DNA of 64,000 nt from the NCBI GenBank assembly GCA_944387035.1, contig CALXDJ010000010.1, positions 1 through 64,000 on the forward strand. Reading direction: 5' to 3'. The DNA comes from an uncultured Oscillospiraceae bacterium (GTDB lineage: Bacteria; Bacillota; Clostridia; Oscillospirales; Oscillospiraceae). Positions 50,656 to 60,412 of the stretch are shown piece after piece. The notes beneath the pieces were generated by a model. That model had not been told where the DNA came from and ran no database searches. It saw nothing but the letters and a program-made list of their open reading frames with translations. The position numbers and the translations under genes are program-made. Position 1 is the first letter of the stretch, and each line of letters begins with the position of its first letter.

Positions 50656-52749
50656 ATGAAGCGTGTACCGGAGTATTTTGGCAGCATGGTATTTGACGAT
50701 CGGGTGATGAAGGCCCGCCTGTCGGCAGAGGTGTATGACTCCCTGCGCAAGACCATTGATCAGGGAACCAAGCTGGATCTGTCTGTGGCCAATGCGGTGG
50801 CTGCCGCCATGAAGGACTGGGCGGTGGAAAAGGGCGCCACCCATTTTACCCACTGGTTCCAGCCCATGACCGGCATCACCGCGGAAAAGCACGACAGCTT
50901 CATTACCCCCGCGCCCGATGGACGGGTGATTTTGGAGTTTTCCGGCAAGGAACTGATTAAAGGAGAGCCGGACGCCTCGTCTTTCCCCTCCGGCGGCCTG
51001 CGGGCCACCTTCGAGGCCCGGGGCTATACCGCCTGGGATCCCACCTCCTACGCCTTTGTGAAGGGCCATACCCTTTATATTCCCACGGCATTTTGCTCCT
51101 ACGGCGGCGAAGCGCTGGACAAAAAGACCCCTCTGCTGCGGTCTATGGAGGCGCTCAACCGGCAGGCCATGCGGATCCTGCATCTGTTCGGCAATGAGGA
51201 TGTCCACTGTGTACGGACCTGCGTGGGACCGGAGCAGGAGTATTTCCTGGTGGACCGCGCGCTCTATAACCGCCGTCCGGACCTGATCTACACCGGCCGG
51301 ACGCTCTTCGGTGCCCGCCCGCCCAAGGGCCAGGAGCTGGATGACCACTATTTCGGCACCATCAAGCCCCGGGTAGCGGCGTTCATGGAGGAACTCAACG
51401 AGGAACTCTGGAAACTGGGCATTCTGGCCAAGACGGAGCACAACGAAGTGGCACCTGCTCAGCATGAGCTGGCCCCCATCTATACCACCACGAACCTGGC
51501 TACCGACCATAACCAGCTGACCATGGAGATCATGCAGACCGTGGCGGCCAAGCACGGCATGGTGTGCCTGCTCCATGAAAAGCCCTTTGCCGGAGTCAAC
51601 GGTTCCGGTAAGCACAACAACTGGTCCATGGCCACGGATACGGGCGTGAATCTGCTCTCCCCCGGCGATACGCCCCATGAAAACGCGCAGTTCCTGCTGT
51701 TCTTGTGCGCGGTGATCCAGGCGGTGGACGATTACCAGGATCTGCTGCGCACCGCAGTGGCCACCGCCGGCAACGACCACCGTCTGGGTGCCAACGAGGC
51801 GCCGCCGGCCGTGGTATCCATCTTCCTGGGAGATGAGATCACCGCCGTGCTGGATGCCATTGAGACCGATGCCCCCTATCACGGTGCCGAGCGCACCCGC
51901 ATGAAGCTGGGGGTTCCGGCGCTGCCCCGCTTCCTCCGGGATACCACGGACCGCAACCGTACGTCTCCCTTCGCCTTCACCGGCAACAAGTTCGAGTTCC
52001 GGATGCTGGGTTCGTCCAACTCCATCGCCTGCGCCAACATCATGCTCAACAGCGCCGTGGCGGATACCCTGCGCAAGTTTGCCGACCGCCTGGAGGGCAC
52101 GGAGGACTTTGACGCGGCCATCCACGCCCTGATTCAGGAGACGGTGAAAGCCCACAAGCGCATCATCTTCAACGGCAACGGCTATGACGATGCCTGGCTG
52201 GAAGAGGCCAAGAAGCGGGGCCTTGCCAACCTGCGCACCACGCCCGACTGCGTGCCCTGCCTGCTGGAAAAGAAGAATGTGGAAATGCTCACCGGTCTGG
52301 GCGTGTACACCAAGGCAGAGCTGGAGTCCCGCTATGAGATCACCATGGAGAACTACTGCAAGTGCGTGAGCATTGAGGCGCTGACCATGGTGGATATGGC
52401 CCGCCGGGATATCCTGCCCGCCGTGGAGACCTACGCCGCAAAGGTGGCCGGCACCGCCGCGGCCAAGAAGGCACTGGCTCCCGATCTGGCGGCTTCCTAT
52501 GAGACGGATCTGGTGCGCCGCCTGTCAGGCCTGACGGACTGTATCGCCCAGCGCACGGAAAACCTGGAGCATCTCATGGCACAGCTGCAAACCACGGAGG
52601 ATGTCACCGCTTCCGCCTGCCGGATTCGGGACGAGATCCTGCCCGCCATGAGTGCTCTGCGGGCTGCCGCCGATGAGGCGGAGACCATCACCGCCTCTGA
52701 TTGCTGGCCGTATCCCACTTATGGGGATCTGCTCTTCAGCGTGCGGTAA
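50656..52749 (+). CDS. glnN: glutamine synthetase, type III
   Basis: A 697-residue GSIII, the large glutamine synthetase of Bacteroides, cyanobacteria and Clostridia. The N-terminal GSIII-specific domain covers about 1-130 ([10 protein letters not shown], then F-T-H-W-F-Q-P-M-T). The catalytic core has [31 protein letters not shown] and [18 protein letters not shown]-terminal helical extension follows. The start at 50656 has GAGGTG eight bases upstream. It is cotranscribed with the Amt-PII gene after 84 bases. Confidence 0.96.
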   Translation: MKRVPEYFGSMVFDDRVMKARLSAEVYDSLRKTIDQGTKLDLSVANAVAAAMKDWAVEKGATHFTHWFQPMTGITAEKHDSFITPAPDGRVILEFSGKELIKGEPDASSFPSGGLRATFEARGYTAWDPTSYAFVKGHTLYIPTAFCSYGGEALDKKTPLLRSMEALNRQAMRILHLFGNEDVHCVRTCVGPEQEYFLVDRALYNRRPDLIYTGRTLFGARPPKGQELDDHYFGTIKPRVAAFMEELNEELWKLGILAKTEHNEVAPAQHELAPIYTTTNLATDHNQLTMEIMQTVAAKHGMVCLLHEKPFAGVNGSGKHNNWSMATDTGVNLLSPGDTPHENAQFLLFLCAVIQAVDDYQDLLRTAVATAGNDHRLGANEAPPAVVSIFLGDEITAVLDAIETDAPYHGAERTRMKLGVPALPRFLRDTTDRNRTSPFAFTGNKFEFRMLGSSNSIACANIMLNSAVADTLRKFADRLEGTEDFDAAIHALIQETVKAHKRIIFNGNGYDDAWLEEAKKRGLANLRTTPDCVPCLLEKKNVEMLTGLGVYTKAELESRYEITMENYCKCVSIEALTMVDMARRDILPAVETYAAKVAGTAAAKKALAPDLAASYETDLVRRLSGLTDCIAQRTENLEHLMAQLQTTEDVTASACRIRDEILPAMSALRAAADEAETITASDCWPYPTYGDLLFSVR

Positions 52750-52756
52750 TCGGCAG

Positions 52757-52787
52757 TTCCCCGGCGGAGTTGTGACCCGCCGGGGAA
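52757..52787 (+). other. GC-rich hairpin between glnN and amt
   Basis: TTCCCCGGCGG and CCGCCGGGGAA form an 11-bp stem with a nine-base loop. No U-run follows, so it is more likely an RNA processing or stability element than a terminator. It could set the ratio of glnN to amt expression. Confidence 0.5.
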
Positions 52788-52833
52788 ACAGAAAATTGTT
52801 TTGGGAGATCTTGAGAGAAAAGAGGGATTTGGG

Positions 52834-54561
52834 ATGACTTACAGTGCAGTCAATACGATCTGGGTGCTGCTGGGAGCAGCGCTGGTGTTCTTTATGCAGG
52901 CGGGCTTTTCCATGTGTGAGGCCGGATTCACCCGGGCGAAGAACACCGGCAATATCTTGATGAAAAACCTGATGGACTTTTGCATCGGCACCCCCTGCTT
53001 CTGGCTCTTTGGGTTCGGCGCCATGTTCGGTTTGGGGACAGGGCTGTTCGGTTGGATTGACCCCCTGATTATGGGAGATTACAGCCATATCCTGCCCGCC
53101 GGTGTGCCGCTGTGGGCCTACGCCATTTTCCAGACGGTGTTTTGCGCCACATCCGCCACCATCGTCTCCGGTGCCATGGCGGAGCGGACCCGGTTCAGTG
53201 CCTACTGCATTTACTCTGCCGCCATTTCCTTAATCATTTACCCCATTTCCGGCCACTGGATCTGGGGCGGCGGCTGGCTGGCCCAGATGGGATTCCATGA
53301 CTTCGCCGGTTCCACCGCTGTGCACATGGTGGGCGGTGTCTGCGCCCTGATCGGCGCGGCGATCCTGGGCCCCCGGATCGGCAAGTACGGCAAGGACGGC
53401 AAGCCCCGGGCCATCTTAGGCCACAACCTGACCTTCGCGGCGCTGGGTGTGTTTATTCTGTGGTTCTGCTGGTTTGGTTTCAACGGCGCTTCCACAGTGG
53501 GAATGGATACCGACGAACTGATCGTCCGGGCGGGCCGCGTGTTCTTCAACACCAACCTGACTGCCGCTGTGGCCTGCTGCACGACGCTGATTTTCACTTG
53601 GCTGCGCTACAAAAAACCGGATGTGTCCATGACCTACAATGCCGCCCTGGCCGGTCTGGTGGGTATTACCGCCGGATGCGATGCGGTGGACGCTGTGGGC
53701 GCGGCCATTATGGGCGTGATCTTCGGCATTGTGATTGTGCTGTCCGTGGAATTTTTCGATAAGGTCGCCAAGATCGACGACCCGGTGGGCGCCATTTCCG
53801 TCCACGGCGTCTGCGGAGCCCTGGGCAGCATTCTGGTCGGCGTGTTCGCGGACGGCGCTTCCACGGAGGCCGGTGTCCTCTATGGCGGCGGATTCCACCT
53901 GCTGGGGGTGCAGACCTTGGGCGTGGTGACGGTAGCGGCCTATGTGGCGGTGGTCATCACCGTGGTATTTGTAGTGATCAAGCACACCATCGGCCTGCGG
54001 GCGGATGCAGCCGACGAGCTGGCCGGCCTGGATGTTTCGGAGCATGGCCTGCTCACAGCCTATGCGGGCTTTGCCATGATGCCGGACACCTTTGTGGATG
54101 ATGCGCTTCCGGTGGAGCTTCCTGAAGCCGTTCCCGCTGAAGCTCCGGTGCAGGAAGCCGCTGTGGATGCAGCGAAGAAGCCTGCGCCTGCCGCCCCCGG
54201 CGGCCACAAGCTCACCAAGGTGGAGATTCTGTGCCGCGAGTCCCGCCTGGAGGCGCTGAAGGCGGCCATGATGCAGCTGGGCATTACCGGCATGACGGTC
54301 AGCCACGTGCTGGGCTGCGGCGCACAGAAGGGCCGTCAGGAGTACTACCGCGGCGTTCCCGTGGAGGCGACCTTGCTGCCCAAGGTCCAGGTAGAGATCG
54401 TGGTCAGCAAGGTGCCGGTCCGGGACGTGATCGAGACGGCCAAGCGGGTGCTCTTTACCGGTCACATCGGCGACGGCAAGATCTTCGTCTACGATGTGGA
54501 AAACGCAGTGAAGGTTCGTACCGGCGAGGAAGGGTATGACGCACTCCAGGATGTAGAATAA
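52834..54561 (+). CDS. amt: ammonium transporter fused to a PII signal protein
   Basis: A 575-residue fusion. Residues 1-400 form an Amt channel with 11 helices: F-F-M-Q-A-G-F-S-M-C-E-A-G near 20, F-G-F-N-G-A-S, and the pore histidine regions G-S-T-A-V-H-M and I-S-V-H-G-V-C-G-A. An Ala/Pro-rich linker covers about 425-457. Residues about 458-575 are a PII (GlnB/GlnK) domain, with T-loop E-Y-Y-R-G near residue 502 and signature G-H-I-G-D-G-K-I-F-V. The tethered PII could gate the channel in response to 2-oxoglutarate and ATP. The ATG at 52834 has AGAGGGA upstream. Confidence 0.95.
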   Translation: MTYSAVNTIWVLLGAALVFFMQAGFSMCEAGFTRAKNTGNILMKNLMDFCIGTPCFWLFGFGAMFGLGTGLFGWIDPLIMGDYSHILPAGVPLWAYAIFQTVFCATSATIVSGAMAERTRFSAYCIYSAAISLIIYPISGHWIWGGGWLAQMGFHDFAGSTAVHMVGGVCALIGAAILGPRIGKYGKDGKPRAILGHNLTFAALGVFILWFCWFGFNGASTVGMDTDELIVRAGRVFFNTNLTAAVACCTTLIFTWLRYKKPDVSMTYNAALAGLVGITAGCDAVDAVGAAIMGVIFGIVIVLSVEFFDKVAKIDDPVGAISVHGVCGALGSILVGVFADGASTEAGVLYGGGFHLLGVQTLGVVTVAAYVAVVITVVFVVIKHTIGLRADAADELAGLDVSEHGLLTAYAGFAMMPDTFVDDALPVELPEAVPAEAPVQEAAVDAAKKPAPAAPGGHKLTKVEILCRESRLEALKAAMMQLGITGMTVSHVLGCGAQKGRQEYYRGVPVEATLLPKVQVEIVVSKVPVRDVIETAKRVLFTGHIGDGKIFVYDVENAVKVRTGEEGYDALQDVE

Positions 54562-54573
54562 GAAGACGGATAC

Positions 54574-54607
54574 GCAGGCCGGTCTCTCCACCGGGAGACC
54601 GGCCTGC
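54574..54607 (+). terminator. terminator-like hairpin after amt
   Basis: GCAGGCCGGTCTC and GAGACCGGCCTGC form a 13-bp stem with an eight-base loop. The following sequence is only weakly T-rich, so termination may be partial. Confidence 0.65.
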
Positions 54608-54696
54608 GCGTTGCTGTGTCTGTGAATGTGTTCCGCGTCCGGCTGTATGAACGGAGAACCGGGAAAAAAACTGTTGGATTTGATAAGGTATTACCA

Positions 54697-54725
54697 TTGA
54701 CCTGGAGAAAAAATGCAATTATGAT
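54697..54725 (+). promoter_or_regulatory. σA promoter of purC-purF
   Basis: TTGACC (54697-54702) and TATGAT (54720-54725), spacing 17. The 54726-54900 leader of about 170 bases is long and GC-rich. I see no purine, ZTP or other known riboswitch signature in it and no terminator. From 54608 to 54696 nothing is recognised. Confidence 0.75.
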
Positions 54726-54900
54726 GGAATCAGCAAAAATCTTCCCCCGGAGGCAGCAGGACAGGACCTGAAGTATGGACAAGCCAGGCCGGTGCTGTTT
54801 GCGGACGGAATACTCCCTGACGGGCGGATCTGCTGGACAGGTCCGGTTCGCCGGGGCGCGGGTGTGTCTGAGATCTATTTTATGCAGGAGGTACGTACAC

Positions 54901-55620
54901 ATGGAAAAACGGGAAATGCTTTATGAGGGAAAAGCCAAGCGGGTGTATGCCACGGAGGATCCGGAGCTTCTGATCGTCTCCTACAAGGATGACGCCACGG
55001 CGTTCAACGGCCTGAAAAAGGGCACCATTGCCGGCAAGGGCGTGATCAACAATGAGATGAGCAACCGGCTGATGCAGCGTCTGGAAAAGGCCGGCGTCCC
55101 CACCCACTTCGTTGAGGAGCTCAGTGAGCGGGAGACTCTGGTCAAGCGCGTGCAGATCGTGCCCCTGGAGGTCATCATCCGCAACATTGCCGCCGGTTCC
55201 TTCTCCAAGCGCTACGGCGTGGAAGAGGGCGTGGTGTTCTCTCAGCCCACCATCGAGTTCTCCTATAAGAACGACGAGCTGGGCGATCCCCTGCTGAACA
55301 CCAGCCATGCTCTGGCTCTGGGTCTGGCTACCCAGGAGGAGATTGACACCATTCGCCGTCTGGCCTTCCAGACCAACGATTTGCTGCGGGCCTTCTGGTC
55401 CAGCTGCGGCGTGACTCTGGTGGACTTCAAGCTGGAGTTTGGCCGCCTGTCTGACGGCACTGTGATTCTGGCGGACGAGATCAGCCCGGATACCTGCCGG
55501 CTGTGGGACGCCGCCACGGGCGAAAAGCTGGACAAGGATCGCTTCCGTCGGGATCTGGGCGGCGTGGAAGACGCCTATGCGGAAGTGATGCGGAGACTGA
55601 TGGAACATGAGGACTGCTGA
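54901..55620 (+). CDS. purC: phosphoribosylaminoimidazole-succinocarboxamide synthase
   Basis: A 239-residue SAICAR synthetase joining CAIR and aspartate in purine synthesis. Motifs are [10 protein letters not shown] at the start (ATP grasp), [18 protein letters not shown] near residue 91, V-D-F-K-L-E-F-G near 178, and [11 protein letters not shown] near 191. Length is standard. The ATG at 54901 has CAGGAGG nine bases upstream. purF starts inside its last codons (55607). Confidence 0.96.
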   Translation: MEKREMLYEGKAKRVYATEDPELLIVSYKDDATAFNGLKKGTIAGKGVINNEMSNRLMQRLEKAGVPTHFVEELSERETLVKRVQIVPLEVIIRNIAAGSFSKRYGVEEGVVFSQPTIEFSYKNDELGDPLLNTSHALALGLATQEEIDTIRRLAFQTNDLLRAFWSSCGVTLVDFKLEFGRLSDGTVILADEISPDTCRLWDAATGEKLDKDRFRRDLGGVEDAYAEVMRRLMEHEDC

Positions 55621-57076
55621 GGAATCCGCCAGGATCCTCCCGCGTCACCTTCATGAGGAGTGCGGCGTATTCGGGATCTTTGCACCACAGAATGAGGATC
55701 TGGCCGGTTTGGTGTATTACGGACTGTATGCCCTGCAGCACCGCGGGCAGGAGAGCGCAGGAATCGCCATCAATGACGACGGTGTTTTTTCTGTCTGGCG
55801 GGATGTGGGACTGGTCAGTGAGGCTCTGCCTGCCCGGCGTCTGGAGAAGCTGGGGCAGGGGTCCATTGCGGTGGGCCATGTGCGCTATGCTACTACCGGC
55901 TCGGATGCTGCACTCAACGCGCAGCCCCTGGTCATCAATCATTTCAAGGGCCGTATGGCCCTGGCTCATAACGGAAACCTGACCAATTCCATGGAACTGC
56001 GGCGCAAGCTGGAGGAACGGGGTTCCATTTTCCACACCACCACGGATTCCGAGGTCATTGCCTACGAAATCGTGCAGCAGCGGCTGCGGACGCCGTCCAT
56101 TGAGGCCGCGGTCTGTGCGGCCATGGACCGTTTGGAGGGCGCATACAGCCTGGTGATCTCTTCGCCCACCAAGCTCATCGCCGCCCGGGACCCCCATGGG
56201 TTCCGTCCGCTGTGCATGGGCCGCCGGCCGGATGGAGCGGTGGTATTTGCCTCGGAGTCCTGCGCACTGGATGCGGTGGGAGCTGCCTTTGAGCGGGACC
56301 TGCTGCCCGGCGAGATTGTGACCGTGGGACGGGATGGAATTCACCGGGATACCAGCCACTGCGGCACAGCGCCCAAGCGGCTTTGCGTGTTTGAACTGAT
56401 CTACTTTGCCCGGCCGGACTCCGTGATTGACGGATGCAGCGTCACGCTGGCCCGGCAGCGTGCGGGAGCCTTCCTGGCCAAGGAGCACCCGGTGGAGGCG
56501 GATGTGGTAGTGGGCGTGCCGGATTCCGGTCTGGACGCTGCCCTGGGCTATGCCCGAGCCTCCGGGATTCCCTATGCCATGGGATTTACCAAGAACAAAT
56601 ACGTGGGCCGCACATTCATTGCCCCCACCCAGACCATGCGGGAGACGGGCGTGAGCCTGAAGCTCAACCCCATCCGCTCTGTGGTCAGCGGCAAGCGGGT
56701 AGTACTGGTGGACGACTCCATCGTCCGGGGAACTACCTGCCGCCGAACCATTGAGCTGCTGCGTCAGGCGGGAGCCAGTGAGGTTCATATGCGGGTCAGC
56801 GCACCGCCCTTTGTGGCGCCGTGCTACTACGGTACGGATATCGACAGCGCGGAAAATCTCATTGCCAACCAGCACACGGTGGAAGAAATCGCCCGGATCA
56901 TCGGGGTGGATTCCCTGGGCTATCTGAGCCTGGAGGATCTGATGCACCTGGGCGGAGAAGCAATGGAGGGATTCTGCACCGCCTGCTTTGGCGGCGAATA
57001 TCCTACCAAAGTTCCCCCTCCGGGTCAGAAGGACCGCTTTGCCTGCCGGATCGGCAGCAAAGACCATGCAGAATAA
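55607..57076 (+). CDS. purF: amidophosphoribosyltransferase
   Basis: A 489-residue PurF, the committed step of purine synthesis, making phosphoribosylamine from PRPP and glutamine. The nucleophile is Cys19 in E-E-C-G-V-F-G-I, implying removal of an 18-residue propeptide. [16 protein letters not shown] and the PRPP loop [13 protein letters not shown] follow. Cysteines near the C-terminus (C-T-A-C-F, and Cys in the P-C-Y-Y-G-T region) fit the Fe-S-containing B. subtilis type. It overlaps purC by 14 bases. Only purC and purF of the pathway are in this window. Confidence 0.95.
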   Translation: MRTAEESARILPRHLHEECGVFGIFAPQNEDLAGLVYYGLYALQHRGQESAGIAINDDGVFSVWRDVGLVSEALPARRLEKLGQGSIAVGHVRYATTGSDAALNAQPLVINHFKGRMALAHNGNLTNSMELRRKLEERGSIFHTTTDSEVIAYEIVQQRLRTPSIEAAVCAAMDRLEGAYSLVISSPTKLIAARDPHGFRPLCMGRRPDGAVVFASESCALDAVGAAFERDLLPGEIVTVGRDGIHRDTSHCGTAPKRLCVFELIYFARPDSVIDGCSVTLARQRAGAFLAKEHPVEADVVVGVPDSGLDAALGYARASGIPYAMGFTKNKYVGRTFIAPTQTMRETGVSLKLNPIRSVVSGKRVVLVDDSIVRGTTCRRTIELLRQAGASEVHMRVSAPPFVAPCYYGTDIDSAENLIANQHTVEEIARIIGVDSLGYLSLEDLMHLGGEAMEGFCTACFGGEYPTKVPPPGQKDRFACRIGSKDHAE

Positions 57077-57088
57077 ATCAAATCCATA

Positions 57089-57125
57089 CAAAAAAAGCGC
57101 CGCGGCAAATGCCGCGGCGCTTTTG
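57089..57125. terminator. bidirectional intrinsic terminator
   Basis: AAAAGCGCCGCGGCA and TGCCGCGGCGCTTTT around AAA, 15 bp. It separates purF from the convergent SLH-protein gene. Confidence 0.92.
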
Positions 57126-57145
57126 CTGTATGGGGGATTGGTTGC

Positions 57146-60100
57146 TTACGCCTCGTAATTCCGCATGCGCCAGACAATGGCGGAGAGCTGGCCGCGGGTG
57201 AGGGTGTTGCTGGGCTTGAAGGTGCTGGTGCCATTGGAGAAGTAGCCTTCCACGATGCCGGCGGCGTTGAGGGCCTGGACATAAACATCGGCGGTATCGG
57301 TAAAGGGATGGGTGCTGGAGAGATTGGAAATGTCCAGCTTCATGGCCTTGGCTGCCAGCTGGGAGACCTGCAGGCGGGTAATGGGCTGGTCCAGATTCAC
57401 GCTGCCGGATACCAGACCGTCAGACTGGGCCTTGGAGAGATATCCGCTGAAGGTGTGGCTTCCGGTGGGTTTTTGCTCGGGATAGCCGGCGGCCAGCATG
57501 ACCAGCTTCAGCGCAGCACCGTAGGTAACGGTGTTATCGGGCTTGAAGGTTCCGTTGGAGTAACCGCCGATGATTCCCACGTCGGAGAGCTCCGTGACGT
57601 ACTTATAGCACCAGGAAGAGGAGCTGACATCGGAGAAGCGCTTGATGCTGGTCACCACGCCCAGGCAGAACTTGCCGGCCGCGATGGCATCGCCGTCCTT
57701 GTCATAGGCTACGTAGGGAATTTCCACGGAACCGGTATAGCCGGTGGCGGGGGTAAAGCGCAGCTGGCTCATCTGCTGGTCGCCGCTGCCATAGCCATAA
57801 CGGGTGGTGGTGTTGGCCTTCAGGCTGACATAGCCGCCGCTGACGGTGACGGAGCCCACATTGGCTTCCGGCAGTTCCAGCAGCTGAATGGAGGCCAGGG
57901 CAGTGCCGGTGGCACTGTACACGGTGCTGTAAATGGCGGAAGCGGGCAGGGTTACGGCGGTGTTCTTAGGCGTAACGCCATAGACCTCCGAGACGGCATT
58001 CTTGGTCACGCTGATCAGAATGGAGCCCTGCACGGAGCGATTGCTGCTTCCGTAAGCGGTGAAGGGAATGGACGCGCAGTAGTTGGAACCGGAGGGGATA
58101 TACGTCAGGGAATGGAGACTGTACTTGCTGCCGCTGGGGGAGAAGTACAGATTCTCGTCATCGCAGTTGCCCACGGTAAACTGCATGCGGTCACTGGAGT
58201 AGTAATCATAGTACAGAGTGCCGGTGGAGGGAATGCCCATGAGCTTGACATACTCCAGCGTGCTGCCGGGATACTGGGCGGAGAAGAAGCGGGCGATGTC
58301 GTTGGCATTGATCTGCACGGCCGTGCCGGTGGTCACATAGTAGCGGATATTGCCGTAGCCGGAGCCGCCCACGGTGTTCTCTTCCGAGGAAATGACCAGG
58401 GTGCCGTCCACATATTTTTCCTCATCAAACCACGCCCGGAACTCCAGGGTTACCTTGCCGTCGAAATCGTCGTCTGCCACAAAGGTCAGATCGTTGATGG
58501 GATAATCACCGTAGTCAGAGGAGCTGTAGTAGAATTTCGTCTCCTCCAGTTCGGAGCGGGAGAACTCCTCCTCGTTCTTGCCGTCATAGTCGTAGTAAAT
58601 GGTGCCGTTGGAAGACTTATAGGAGCTGTCGGGGTAGAAGGTGAGGTAGCGCATGGAGCCGGAATACTCTTCCTTGAAGACTTTGTTGAAATCGCTGCGG
58701 TCGAACTCGACCTCCTCGCCGCCCTCGACGGTGTAGTTGATGTCGCCCTTGGAGTCGGACTCCTCCACATCTCCGATGAGAATCTTGACCACGCCGTCGA
58801 TTTCCTCGTCATCGCCGTAAGCGGTGAATTCCAGAGTGACGATCTTGCCGTCGGCATCCTCATCCGCCACGAAGGTCAGATCATCGATGAGGTAGTCCTC
58901 GGACTTGTAGTAGAATTCATAATCCTCCAGATCGGACTTGGAGAATTCCTCTTCGTCCTTGCCGTCGTAGTCGTGATACAGCCGGCCGTTGGAGGACTTG
59001 AGAGAGCTGCCGGCGTAGAAGACCACGTAGCGGAAGGTGTCATCGCCGTCGAATTCGTCGTCGAAGTACTCCTTGAAGTCCGCACGGTCAAAGTCCACGC
59101 TGTCGTCCGGATCCACCTTGTAGGTGATGTCGCCCTTGTCCGTATCCGTGTCGCCGATCTCGATGGTGACGGTGCCGTCCACACGCTCATCATCGCCGTA
59201 GGCCCGGAATTCCAGGGTGACGGTCTCGCCGTCGGCATCCTCATCGGCCACAAAGGTCAGATCGTCGATGAGGTAATCCTCGGACTTGTAATAGAATTCG
59301 TAATCTTCCAGGTCGGAGCGGGAGAAGGTCTCCTCGTCCTTGCCCTCATAGTCGTGATAGAGCTTGCCGTTGGAGGACTTGAGGGAGCTGTCGGCGTAGA
59401 AGATCACATACCGGAAGGTATCATCCTCGTCGCACTCGTCCTCAAAGAACTCCTTGAAATCGGCGCGGTCGAAAGACACGCTCTTGCCCGGATCCACCTC
59501 ATAGGTGATATCGCTGGAGCTGGAACGGTTCTTGGTGTACAGAGCATAGTAGGTGGTATTGCCGGAGACGGAGGTCTGGGACACTTGCGTGGAAGTGAGA
59601 TAGGACTGTCCGGTGTACAGCGCGGAAGAGCCGGGATCCTTGGTGGTCCAGCCCTTGAACGTGTAGTTCCGGCTGTCGGTGGAGCGGGTGGGCGTACCCG
59701 GGTTGGAAGGCTTATACCCCTTCTTGACGTTTTCGGTCTTATACGTGCGGGAGCCGTTGATGAATGTAACGGTATATTCGGCGGTGCCCATGGAATAGCC
59801 GCAGGTATCGCACTTGCCGTCGTTGTTGGGGTCCATGTGTCCGCCCAGGTTGTCCTTATAGCCGCACACGGTGCACTCATCCCAGTGGCTGGTGGAATCG
59901 GACTTCATGGTACCGCTGTAAGTGTGGGCCGTATGGGCGGTCTGCGCGCCGCAGTCGGAACACACCTGCCAGTGGGAACCGGCGTCGGTCTCATAGGCGG
60001 CGGCCCACTTGTGGGGAGCTACCTGTATGCCGTCACAATCGTTGGACTGACATCTGCGCTGATGCTGCGAAGCGTCCAGTTTTTGCCAGGCACTCCAATT

Positions 60101-60202
60101 GTTATGGCCGCAATCTGCCGCAAAGGCCACAGGCGTCAGGCTCAGCGCCATGACGGCTGCCAGCAGGCCGGCCGGCAGCTTTCTGGACCAAAATCCTCTC
60201 AT
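57146..60202 (-). CDS. S-layer homology (SLH) domain surface protein with tandem repeats
   Basis: A 1018-residue secreted protein. A signal peptide covers about 1-29 (ends A-F-A-A). A Cys/His-rich region with several C-x2-C pairs lies at about 31-140. A Listeria/Bacteroides-type B-repeat (T-V-T-F-I-N-G) lies at about 142-225. Three 127-131-residue acidic tandem repeats cover 231-617, each with S-S-L/Y-K-S-S-N-G and L-T-F-V-A-D. Two more diverged copies cover about 618-850. Three SLH domains anchor it at the C-terminus (R-F-S-D-V near 852, then P-D-N-T-V-T-Y-G and P-S-N-T-L-T-R-G). SLH domains usually bind pyruvylated secondary wall polymer. The start at 60202 has GGGAGG six bases upstream. 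Confidence 0.92.
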   Translation of the reverse strand: MRGFWSRKLPAGLLAAVMALSLTPVAFAADCGHNNWSAWQKLDASQHQRRCQSNDCDGIQVAPHKWAAAYETDAGSHWQVCSDCGAQTAHTAHTYSGTMKSDSTSHWDECTVCGYKDNLGGHMDPNNDGKCDTCGYSMGTAEYTVTFINGSRTYKTENVKKGYKPSNPGTPTRSTDSRNYTFKGWTTKDPGSSALYTGQSYLTSTQVSQTSVSGNTTYYALYTKNRSSSSDITYEVDPGKSVSFDRADFKEFFEDECDEDDTFRYVIFYADSSLKSSNGKLYHDYEGKDEETFSRSDLEDYEFYYKSEDYLIDDLTFVADEDADGETVTLEFRAYGDDERVDGTVTIEIGDTDTDKGDITYKVDPDDSVDFDRADFKEYFDDEFDGDDTFRYVVFYAGSSLKSSNGRLYHDYDGKDEEEFSKSDLEDYEFYYKSEDYLIDDLTFVADEDADGKIVTLEFTAYGDDEEIDGVVKILIGDVEESDSKGDINYTVEGGEEVEFDRSDFNKVFKEEYSGSMRYLTFYPDSSYKSSNGTIYYDYDGKNEEEFSRSELEETKFYYSSSDYGDYPINDLTFVADDDFDGKVTLEFRAWFDEEKYVDGTLVISSEENTVGGSGYGNIRYYVTTGTAVQINANDIARFFSAQYPGSTLEYVKLMGIPSTGTLYYDYYSSDRMQFTVGNCDDENLYFSPSGSKYSLHSLTYIPSGSNYCASIPFTAYGSSNRSVQGSILISVTKNAVSEVYGVTPKNTAVTLPASAIYSTVYSATGTALASIQLLELPEANVGSVTVSGGYVSLKANTTTRYGYGSGDQQMSQLRFTPATGYTGSVEIPYVAYDKDGDAIAAGKFCLGVVTSIKRFSDVSSSSWCYKYVTELSDVGIIGGYSNGTFKPDNTVTYGAALKLVMLAAGYPEQKPTGSHTFSGYLSKAQSDGLVSGSVNLDQPITRLQVSQLAAKAMKLDISNLSSTHPFTDTADVYVQALNAAGIVEGYFSNGTSTFKPSNTLTRGQLSAIVWRMRNYEA
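58352..59512 (-). repeat. tandem repeats inside the SLH protein gene
   Basis: Three units, 59512-59132, 59131-58745 and 58744-58352, keep the same internal landmarks exactly 381 bases apart (59336, 58955 and 58574 mark the same codons). Units 1 and 2 are nearly identical at the DNA level over long stretches, indicating recent duplication; unit 3 has diverged. The translated units are rich in Asp and Glu. Confidence 0.9.
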
Positions 60203-60235
60203 ATGCAACCTCCCATTTTTCAGACGAACTGCACA

Positions 60236-60319
60236 GGTATTTGTTCTGCCTAAAACATTTCTTCTTGTAACATACCGGAAATGCCCGAACAAATCATGAA
60301 CAAATTATGAACAAGCAAT
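60236..60319. promoter_or_regulatory. cluster of 11-bp repeats between the SLH gene and prfB
   Basis: GAACAAATCAT (60287-60297), GAACAAATTAT (60298-60308) and GAACAAGCAAT (60309-60319) are three head-to-tail 11-mers with a period of one helical turn. A fourth copy, GAACAAATACC, lies on the opposite strand at 60236-60246. This looks like a multi-site regulator-binding array upstream of the surface-protein gene. No known factor can be named. Confidence 0.6.
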
Positions 60320-60345
60320 TTTTTTTAATAGAAAGCAGGTTTTTC

Positions 60346-60374
60346 TTTACAAATAAATGACTCTCCGATATAAT
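60346..60374 (+). promoter_or_regulatory. σA promoter of prfB
   Basis: TTTACA (60346-60351) and TATAAT (60369-60374), spacing 17. Confidence 0.85.
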
Positions 60375-60412
60375 ACTATGGTTAATGAAATTCAAAGGAC
60401 GGAGAAACAACC

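Noticed and set aside
54726..54900. Possible purine or ZTP riboswitch in the purC leader.
   Set aside because: The leader is long enough, but none of the conserved core sequences of purine, ZTP, PRPP or guanidine riboswitches is present and there is no terminator.
57308..60253. A plus-strand open frame of 981 codons opposite the SLH gene.
   Set aside because: Its repeats merely mirror the real repeats on the other strand; the minus strand has signal peptide, SLH domains and ribosome binding site.
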